Assembly (NCBI GenBank): GCA_041485125.1 | Contig: JBGPIT010000333.1 | Location: 1 to 5,661 of the forward strand | Direction: 5' to 3' | Origin: JBGPIT01 sp041485125 | GTDB taxonomy: Bacteria; Desulfobacterota; Binatia; UTPRO1 | Length of the DNA: 5,661 bases | Part shown: positions 1-5,661 of the stretch, one piece after another | Layout of the letters: the number at the start of each line of letters is the position of its first letter | Position numbering within the stretch: position 1 is the first letter of the stretch | Translations under genes and position numbers: made by a program | The notes under the pieces: generated by a model | What the model saw: the letters and a program-made list of their open reading frames with translations, nothing else | Database searches by the model: none | Told to the model about the DNA's origin: nothing

Positions 1-1
1 G

Positions 2-1039
2 CGCTTCAAGCGCGCGGTCGTCGCGACCGGCGCGCGGGCGGGACATCCGGCGATCGAGGGCCTCGCCGAGGCGGGCTTTCTCACCAACGAGACGGTCTTC
101 TCCCTGACCGAGCGGCCGCGCCGACTCGCCGTCATCGGCGGCGGGCCGATCGGCTGCGAGCTCGCGCAAGCGTTTCGCCGGCTCGGCTGCGAGGTCCATG
201 TCCTGAACGACGTCGCCCACGTCCTGCCGCGCGAGGACGCCGACGCCGCGGCGATCGTCGAGGAGACGTTTCGACGCGAGGGCGTTCACGTCGTCTCGGA
301 CTGCACCATCGCTCGTGTTGCCAGCGGGCCGGCGGGGAAGACGTTGCACTACACCCGCGCCGGCACCGGCAGCGAGGTCACGGTCGACGAGATCCTGGTC
401 GCTGCCGGCCGCGTACCGAACGTGGACGGCCTCGACCTCGAGGCGGCCGGCGTCCAGTACGACACGCGGCGCGGCGTCGTCGTGAATGATCATCTGCAGA
501 CGACCAACCCCCGGATCTACGCCGCCGGTGACGTCTGTCTCGACTACAAGTTCACTCACACGGCCGATGCGACGGCGCGGATCGTCATCCAGAACGCGCT
601 CTTTTTCGGCCGCAAGAAGCTGAGTGCACTGCACGTGCCGTGGTGCACGTACACGGATCCTGAGGTCGCGCACGTCGGCATGTACGAGCGCGACGCCGCC
701 AAGCAGGCGATCGCGGTGACGACGTTCACGATCCCGTTCAGCGACGTCGATCGCGCCATCACGGACGGCGACGAGGAGGGCTTTCTCAAAGTGCACGTGA
801 AGAAAGGCTCGGACCGGATCCTCGGTGCGACGATCGTGGCTCCGCATGCCGGTGAGATGATCAACGAGATCACCCTCGCGATGGTGAAGGGGGTCGGCCT
901 CGGCAGCCTCGCGAACGTGATCCACCCGTACCCGACGCAGGCCGAAGCGATTCGCAAGGCCGGCGACGCATACAACCGCACCCGTTTGACGCCGACCGTG
1001 AAGAAGGTCTTCGCGCGCTGGCTCGCGTGGACGCGATGA
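2..1039 (+). CDS. MerA-like FAD-dependent pyridine nucleotide-disulfide oxidoreductase (5' partial)
   Basis: The gene is open from the window edge; 345 residues and a TGA stop are visible. Family members are usually about 460-480 residues, so the N-terminal FAD-binding segment and the redox CxxxxC are missing. Numbering visible residues: an ATG-type motif (VVATGA, 6-11); the NAD(P)-binding Rossmann motif GGGPIGCE (46-53); the second FAD motif NPRIYAAGDV (about 169-178); and the C-terminal dimerisation domain from about 210 (VPWCTYTDPEVAHVG) to HPYPTQAE (308-315). The residue before PT is Tyr, as in mercuric reductases, where dihydrolipoamide dehydrogenase and glutathione reductase have the catalytic His. 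However, the protein ends in RWLAWTR and lacks the C-terminal Cys-Cys pair of true MerA. The family is cytosolic and transfers electrons from NAD(P)H via FAD to a disulfide or other acceptor. Such proteins are often annotated 'mercuric reductase', but mercury reduction is not supported here. The class is secure, the substrate unknown. It is probably the first visible gene of an operon with the zf-HC2 gene 19 nt downstream. Confidence 0.93.
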   Translation, partial: RFKRAVVATGARAGHPAIEGLAEAGFLTNETVFSLTERPRRLAVIGGGPIGCELAQAFRRLGCEVHVLNDVAHVLPREDADAAAIVEETFRREGVHVVSDCTIARVASGPAGKTLHYTRAGTGSEVTVDEILVAAGRVPNVDGLDLEAAGVQYDTRRGVVVNDHLQTTNPRIYAAGDVCLDYKFTHTADATARIVIQNALFFGRKKLSALHVPWCTYTDPEVAHVGMYERDAAKQAIAVTTFTIPFSDVDRAITDGDEEGFLKVHVKKGSDRILGATIVAPHAGEMINEITLAMVKGVGLGSLANVIHPYPTQAEAIRKAGDAYNRTRLTPTVKKVFARWLAWTR

Positions 1040-1058
1040 TACCCTGCGAGGAGCGATC

Positions 1059-1301
1059 ATGACCTGCCGCGAAGTCGTCGACTTCCTGATGGCGTACGAT
1101 TCCGGAGAGCTCCCGCCGGATCAGCGGCGCGTCTTCGACGAGCACATCGCGGATTGTGCGCCCTGCCGAACGTACCTCGCGACGTATCGCGAGACCGTCG
1201 TCGCCGCGAAGGACGCCTTCGACCCGGATGACGTGAGCCCACCGCCCGAGGAGCTCGTCGACGCGATTCTCGTGGCACGCCGGCGCGGCGAAGGCCGCTG
1301 A
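1059..1301 (+). CDS. small zf-HC2 (anti-sigma factor zinc-finger) protein
   Basis: An 80-residue protein. The start is fixed by AGGAG at 1049-1053, 5 nt before the ATG. The N-terminal half carries the zinc-binding anti-sigma (ZAS/zf-HC2) pattern: Cys3, then His29-x3-Cys33-x2-Cys36 in HIADCAPC, within the helix-rich context MTCREVVDFL...GELPPDQRRVFDEHI. In the family, such domains bind an ECF sigma factor, and zinc and thiol chemistry can make them redox-responsive. The C-terminal half (about 45-80) is acidic and proline-containing, then basic at the end (ARRRGEGR). It has no transmembrane segment, so the protein should be cytosolic. No sigma factor gene is visible beside it, which is unusual for a classical anti-sigma; the partner may be encoded elsewhere, or the domain may serve another regulatory or metal-binding role. 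The 19-nt spacing from the flavoenzyme suggests co-transcription. The domain is confident; anti-sigma activity is inferred. Confidence 0.88.
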   Translation: MTCREVVDFLMAYDSGELPPDQRRVFDEHIADCAPCRTYLATYRETVVAAKDAFDPDDVSPPPEELVDAILVARRRGEGR

Positions 1302-1374
1302 CGGCCTATCGCGGTGGCGATCCGCTCCGTGTTGCGGCGATGACGAGGCTTATCGATCGTGCGCGTGTCGACCT

Positions 1375-1394
1375 CCGGCTCCTCGCGTAGCCGG
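1375..1394. terminator. possible intrinsic hairpin between convergent genes
   Basis: CCGGCT (1375-1380) and AGCCGG (1389-1394) form a perfect 6-bp stem with an 8-nt loop. It lies between the stop of the zf-HC2 gene (1301) and the stop of the minus-strand NTF2-like gene (1422), where a bidirectional terminator would be expected. Neither strand has a U-tract after it, so a standard Rho-independent terminator is not shown. Position is the main argument. Confidence 0.25.
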
Positions 1395-1421
1395 TACTCA
1401 TTGACATCAAGTCCGGAGTCT

Positions 1422-1935
1422 TCACCTCAGGACGGCCGGTGCAATTTTCCAGGCCCGACCCTGTGCCTCGATGTCCCGGCGATCCGTCGTCGACCCGTCG
1501 AAGCGATCCTTGATCAACCCCACCTGGCGCAGAACCGTCGCCTGGTCCCAGTAGATCCGCTCGCACGCCAGTTTGCCGTCCCGGAACTGAACCACCACTA
1601 CGAAATCGACCTCGACCACCCGATTCGTCGGCGGCACGCCGGGCAGGAACCAGTCCATCCGCTTCGTGTGCGTGAAGCGCAGATGGTCCTCCTCGACCAG
1701 TTGGTCGCACCCAAACACGCGGTTCGTCGTCGTCATCTGCAGATCATCGGGCCACGAACCGATGAACACGTCGCGGTAGAAGGCCCGCAGCTGCGCCTCG
1801 CCCTTCCCCCCGGTATTTTCCGGTACGTGATTGACGGAAGCGTCCTCAACCCGCCAACGTCGCCTCCACGTCCTTCGTCACGAACTCATGGCGGATGTGC
1901 TCCGCCCAGAGCTGTTCCATTTCTTGCTGCGTCAT
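1422..1935 (-). pseudogene. NTF2-like/SnoaL-like protein, frameshifted
   Basis: The start is ATG at 1935-1933, with GGAG (complement of 1941-1944) 5 nt upstream. The first frame reads 28 sensible residues (MTQQEMEQLWAEHIRHEF...EATLA), then Gly and a TGA at 1848-1846. Homologous sequence continues in another frame from about 1850 (VEDASVNHVPENTGG...AFYRDVFIGSWPDD) to a TGA at 1424-1422. The length of 514 nt is one base over a multiple of three, so the net change is +1 or -2; a 5-nt loss between ATLA and VED would fit. Repaired, the product is about 170 residues without a signal peptide. It shows the alpha+beta NTF2/SnoaL pattern, including LRFTHTKRMDWFLPGVPPT, VVVVQFRDGK and ERIYWDQATVLRQVGL, the last typical of a family annotated 'nuclear transport factor 2 family' or 'ester cyclase'. 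The substrate is unknown. No ATG, GTG or TTG start precedes GTG 1769 in the second frame, so an intact N-terminal core cannot be translated unless the frameshift is a sequencing error. It follows the secreted SnoaL-like gene on the same strand by 57 nt. Confidence 0.8.
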
Positions 1936-1949
1936 GTCTGCTCCATTCA

Positions 1950-1980
1950 GTTATAATAACGAGTGGGCACTCACCGTGAG
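1950..1980. promoter_or_regulatory. cluster of short palindromes upstream of the NTF2-like pseudogene
   Basis: Three adjacent or overlapping inverted repeats fill the spacer upstream of the ATG at 1935: GTTAT-A-ATAAC (1950-1960), GAGTG-GG-CACTC (1961-1972) and CTCAC-C-GTGAG (1970-1980). On the minus strand the first contains TATAAC, a plausible -10 element about 15-20 nt before the start codon, though no good -35 is visible. The two G/C-containing dyads would then lie in the spacer and -35 area, as a repressor operator would. Alternatively, GAGTG/CACTC followed by GTTATTAT on the minus strand could be a weak terminator for the preceding gene. The symmetry is seen; the function is inferred. 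Confidence 0.35.
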
Positions 1981-1992
1981 CCCCGCCGCGTT

Positions 1993-2484
1993 TCACTTCT
2001 CCAAAAATGGTAGCAAATCGGTGTGATGGCCGATCATTTTCCACTTCCCGCCTTCCTTACGGAAGAGGTTGGTCGCGCGGATCGAGACCTTCGCAGGCTT
2101 GCCGTCCGCATCCGTATTCTCTCCTTCTTCGTAGTTGCTGGCGACCGCGATGTCGTTGCCGACGGTGATCTGGATTCCTTGCGGCTTGACCGCCCCACCC
2201 AGTTTTCGTGCCGCTTGCTCCTCCCAGCTCGCCAGCACGTGATTCCAACCGACCTGGAAGCCGCCGCCGGGCCCCATGTACGTGACGTCAGCCGCGTGCG
2301 ACCAGACCTCCTTCATCGGGGCCACGTCGCCGGTGAACATTGCATTCAGCGCCGAGTAGAACTGCGCCGTCGCCTCGCCAACTGCCCTCTCACCTGCGTC
2401 GGCAGCAGGCGCGGTGCTCGCCGCCACACAAGCAAGACCGGCCACGACGAAAACCGACCAACGTGCCTTCAGCGTGTTTCTCAT
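1993..2484 (-). CDS. secreted SnoaL-like (NTF2-fold, DUF4440-type) protein
   Basis: A 163-residue protein. The ATG at 2484 is chosen because GAGGAGGTG (complement of 2489-2497) lies just before it and because it starts a good signal peptide: Arg2, Lys6 and Arg8, a hydrophobic core WSVFVVAGLACVAA (about 9-22), then APA or ADA cleavage sites near residue 27 or 30. The frame is open further upstream, but that sequence is not signal-like. The mature part (about 31-163) is one SnoaL/NTF2-like domain: helix VGEATAQFYSALNAMFTGD (about 35-53), WSHAADVTYMGPGGGFQVGW (61-80), beta strands around ITVGNDIAVASNYEEGEN (106-123), and a final strand pair SIRATNLFRKEGGKWKMIGH (about 134-153). The fold forms a cone-shaped pocket used for ligand binding or isomerase/cyclase chemistry; the ligand here is unknown. 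Export to the periplasm or outside is expected. A sigma-54 promoter lies about 160 nt upstream, and a second, cytoplasmic NTF2-like gene follows 57 nt downstream. Confidence 0.87.
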   Translation of the reverse strand: MRNTLKARWSVFVVAGLACVAASTAPAADAGERAVGEATAQFYSALNAMFTGDVAPMKEVWSHAADVTYMGPGGGFQVGWNHVLASWEEQAARKLGGAVKPQGIQITVGNDIAVASNYEEGENTDADGKPAKVSIRATNLFRKEGGKWKMIGHHTDLLPFLEK

Positions 2485-2488
2485 CTCG

Positions 2489-2497
2489 CACCTCCTC
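2489..2497 (-). promoter_or_regulatory. strong Shine-Dalgarno deciding the start at 2484
   Basis: The minus strand reads GAGGAGGTG, an almost full anti-16S match, with GGAGG ending 6 nt before the ATG at 2484. It places the start after the upstream in-frame ATG codons at 2562, 2553, 2544 and 2523. Confidence 0.75.
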
Positions 2498-2558
2498 GTT
2501 CGCGTATTGAGCTGGTGATTCATCTCCGCAATCCCTGCCTTCATCGAATGCATGCAGA

Positions 2559-2588
2559 TCATCCGCTCCCGCTCTCGGAAAGGTTCAT
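2559..2588 (-). other. possible 9-codon leader ORF in the 5' UTR
   Basis: On the minus strand, ATG at 2588 is preceded by GGAGG (complement of 2594-2598) with a 5-nt spacer. It encodes MNLSESGSG followed by TGA at 2561-2559. The stop overlaps, as ATGA, another ATG (2562) that is in frame with the SnoaL-like gene downstream. It lies inside the predicted sigma-54 transcript. The ribosome site is good, but nine codons carry no coding statistics and no attenuator structure was identified. Confidence 0.25.
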
Positions 2589-2629
2589 GGCTTCCTCCGA
2601 CTTCGGCTGACCAGGCGCGCCGCCGTTTG

Positions 2630-2644
2630 GCTGCATGGTGCAGC
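2630..2644. repeat. dyad at the predicted sigma-54 start site
   Basis: GCTGCA-TGG-TGCAGC is a perfect inverted repeat with 6-bp arms and a 3-nt centre. Counting from the -12 element of the promoter at 2655-2672, transcription should start at about 2645, so the dyad covers roughly +2 to +16. It could be an operator or a stabilising hairpin at the 5' end of the RNA. Confidence 0.4.
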
Positions 2645-2654
2645 ACTGCGCGGT

Positions 2655-2672
2655 ACGCAACGCCCGTGCCAA
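2655..2672 (-). promoter_or_regulatory. sigma-54 (RpoN) -24/-12 promoter for the secreted SnoaL-like gene
   Basis: The minus strand reads TTGGCACGGGCGTTGCGT. Against the known consensus YTGGCACGRNNNTTGCW it matches every specified position except the last W (G here). TGGCAC (2671-2666) and TTGC (2660-2657) are separated by exactly 5 nt, giving the required GG-N10-GC spacing. The predicted start is near 2645, leaving a leader of about 160 nt before the ATG at 2484. It points at the exported SnoaL-like gene. The next intact gene upstream encodes a sigma-54 activator, which adds contextual support. By rough count, the ten fixed core bases would be expected about 0.01 times by chance on both strands of this window. 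Confidence 0.7.
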
Positions 2673-2704
2673 GCGTTGGGGGCCCGATACGCGTGGACAA
2701 ATAG

Positions 2705-2717
2705 GCATTCCCAATGC
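2705..2717. repeat. short inverted repeat upstream of the sigma-54 promoter
   Basis: GCATT-CCC-AATGC has 5-bp arms and a 3-nt centre, about 66 bp upstream of the predicted start site. It may be a protein-binding site; a repeat this short can arise by chance. Confidence 0.25.
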
Positions 2718-2722
2718 GTCTC

Positions 2723-2760
2723 CGGGGCGGGGAGACCGGTGAGCGAGTTCGTCCGCCCCG
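2723..2760. promoter_or_regulatory. inverted repeat, candidate enhancer (activator-binding) site
   Basis: CGGGGCGG (2723-2730) and CCGCCCCG (2753-2760) are perfect 8-bp inverted arms separated by 22 nt. The centre (about 2741) is roughly 97 bp upstream of the start predicted from the sigma-54 promoter. Activator dimers of the NtrC class commonly bind 80-200 bp upstream, so the position suits an upstream activating sequence. The arms are wholly G/C, so a chance match is easier than for mixed sequence. A role as a transcription terminator is less likely because no U-rich tract follows. Confidence 0.35.
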
Positions 2761-2799
2761 TAATTACCGAATAATCGGCGAATGCACGAAGGTGCGATA

Positions 2800-2826
2800 A
2801 GCCGGAGTTACGTCAATTACCCGGCT
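2800..2826. repeat. inverted repeat AGCCGG/CCGGCT
   Basis: AGCCGG (2800-2805) and CCGGCT (2821-2826) flank a 15-nt A/T-richer centre, about 168 bp upstream of the predicted sigma-54 start. The second of two AATTACC copies (2762-2768 and 2815-2821) overlaps the right arm. It could be a second activator site or an operator. It differs in sequence from the 2723-2760 repeat, so one protein binding both is not shown. Confidence 0.25.
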
Positions 2827-2830
2827 AGAG

Positions 2831-3069
2831 TTTCTTTTCGACGCGGCGTCAATTTCCTGACCAGGGCCGCACTGGTTTGGCCACGGGAAGTCCGATCAGC
2901 GGCAGCGGATCTTCGAGTCGTTCGAGCAAGGCGAGCGCTCGACGTCGCGAATGTACGGCGGGACGGGGCTCGGAGACGGTCCGCGCCAACGTCCGGGACA
3001 CGAGGGCGATGGACTGATTCACGGACGTCGCACCGGGAGACCGGCGGCAGCCCATGCGCGAAAGCCACC
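2831..3069. other. intergenic stretch, nothing recognised
   Basis: No reading frame here has a credible start, ribosome site or recognisable domain. Short open frames exist on both strands, as expected at this GC content. The stretch may be further decayed sequence from the remnant at 3070-3411, since one minus-strand frame (roughly 2860-3010) reads somewhat protein-like (ALALLERLEDPLPLIG), but I cannot assign it. Confidence 0.4.
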
Positions 3070-3409
3070 ATCGAGCTCGGTTGCGTGCGCCAGTCCGAGG
3101 TCTTACGCTCTCGCACCCCTTGCACCGAACGAAGTACCGCTGCGTGACGGTGTCCTTACTGCTTGCCCTTGCGGAAGGGGACGACGTCGAGGTTGTGCCG
3201 GAAGGCAAAGCGGCCGATGTCGTGCACGAACCGCTCGGTCATCGGCGCCACCGTCGCGGTCGAAGCGAAGCGCTGGCGCTCGGTAGTCGCGCAGGTGCCG
3301 CACCACGCCGCCGACCGCCTGCAGCCGCCCGCGGTCCGTGGACCCGGCCTCCCGACGGTGGCAGACTTTGTGCCCGCAGGCCCAAGCCGGGCGATGTCGA
3401 GCGAGCACC

Positions 3410-3411
<2 letters not shown>
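3070..3411 (-). pseudogene. decayed conserved hypothetical protein, multiple frameshifts
   Basis: Read on the minus strand with frame changes, this region gives one continuous protein-like sequence. Frame one ends in LQAVGGVVRHLRDYR (to about 3282). A second frame gives ERQRFASTATV then APMTERFVHDIGRFAFRH and NLDVVPFRKGKQ, ending in TAA at 3158-3156. One base over, a third gives KDTVTQRYFVRCKGCE. From about 3113 a fourth gives ERKTSDWRTQ. Joined, they resemble, from memory and not from a search, a hypothetical-protein family of soil bacteria with the run RFV-D-RFA-RH-L-F-KGQRKDD. Known members are several hundred residues long, so both ends are missing here. No function is assigned. The start at 3411 is arbitrary: its ATG shares bases with the divergent activator start at 3410, and the true 5' part is probably lost. 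At least three frameshifts make expression of a working product unlikely. Confidence 0.55.

Positions 3412-5661
<2,250 letters not shown>

Noticed and set aside
1272..1287. TGGCAC inside the zf-HC2 gene as a sigma-54 -24 element
   Set aside because: No TTGC follows at the required 5-nt spacing, and it lies inside a coding region.
1359..1979. 206-codon open frame on the plus strand
   Set aside because: It is antisense to the NTF2-like pseudogene, has no ribosome site or recognisable domain, and its composition is that of a shadow frame.
2023..2610. 195-codon open frame on the plus strand
   Set aside because: It is antisense to the secreted SnoaL-like gene and its promoter region, which have a signal peptide, a strong ribosome site and fold-like sequence.
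2485..2700. N-terminal extension of the SnoaL-like gene to position 2700
   Set aside because: The frame is open, but it runs across the sigma-54 promoter and start site and would bury the signal peptide. The strong ribosome site directly precedes ATG 2484.
2723..2826. CRISPR or transposon-end interpretation of the inverted repeats
   Set aside because: The repeats differ in sequence from each other, have no regular spacing, and no transposase or target duplication is visible.
2849..3010. Protein-like minus-strand sequence (LARTVSEPRPAV, ALALLERLEDPLPLIG)
   Set aside because: It could be part of the decayed gene or another remnant, but I could not match it to a family and it has no start, so it is not called.

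Overview
This is a high-GC bacterial chromosomal window with strongly G/C-biased third codon positions. Its gene content is a MerA-like flavoenzyme, a small zinc-binding anti-sigma-type protein, NTF2/SnoaL-fold proteins and a multi-sensor sigma-54 activator. That suits a soil or environmental Gram-negative with sigma-54 regulation, such as a deltaproteobacterium-like or Rokubacteria/Binatota-like lineage. The taxon is inference; no marker gene is present.

Layout. (1) 2-1039 (+): C-terminal two thirds of a pyridine nucleotide-disulfide oxidoreductase of the mercuric reductase-like group; its N-terminus lies outside the window. (2) 1059-1301 (+): an 80-residue zf-HC2 (anti-sigma zinc finger) protein, 19 nt downstream and probably co-transcribed. 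(3) 1302-1421: short convergent spacer with one hairpin. (4) 1422-1935 (-): an NTF2-like/SnoaL-like gene broken by one frameshift near its 5' end. (5) 1936-1992: palindrome-rich spacer. (6) 1993-2484 (-): an intact, secreted SnoaL-like protein with a signal peptide and a very strong Shine-Dalgarno. (7) 2485-2830: a long leader and regulatory region for gene 6, with a near-consensus sigma-54 (-24/-12) promoter on the minus strand, a dyad at the predicted start site and several inverted repeats upstream. (8) 2831-3069: nothing recognised. (9) 3070-3411 (-): a decayed protein-coding remnant with at least three frameshifts. (10) 3410-5661 (+): a sigma-54-dependent activator, GAF-PAS-PAS-AAA+-HTH, cut by the window end inside its DNA-binding domain.

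How the parts may fit together. The most interesting connection is a textbook-quality sigma-54 promoter driving the exported SnoaL-like protein, possibly with the second NTF2-like gene behind it. The next intact gene upstream, divergently oriented, encodes a GAF/PAS-sensing sigma-54 activator. An inverted repeat with 8-bp arms is centred about 97 bp upstream of the predicted start site, where an activator-binding site would be expected. The promoter, the activator domains and the repeat can be read directly. That this activator controls this promoter is inference.
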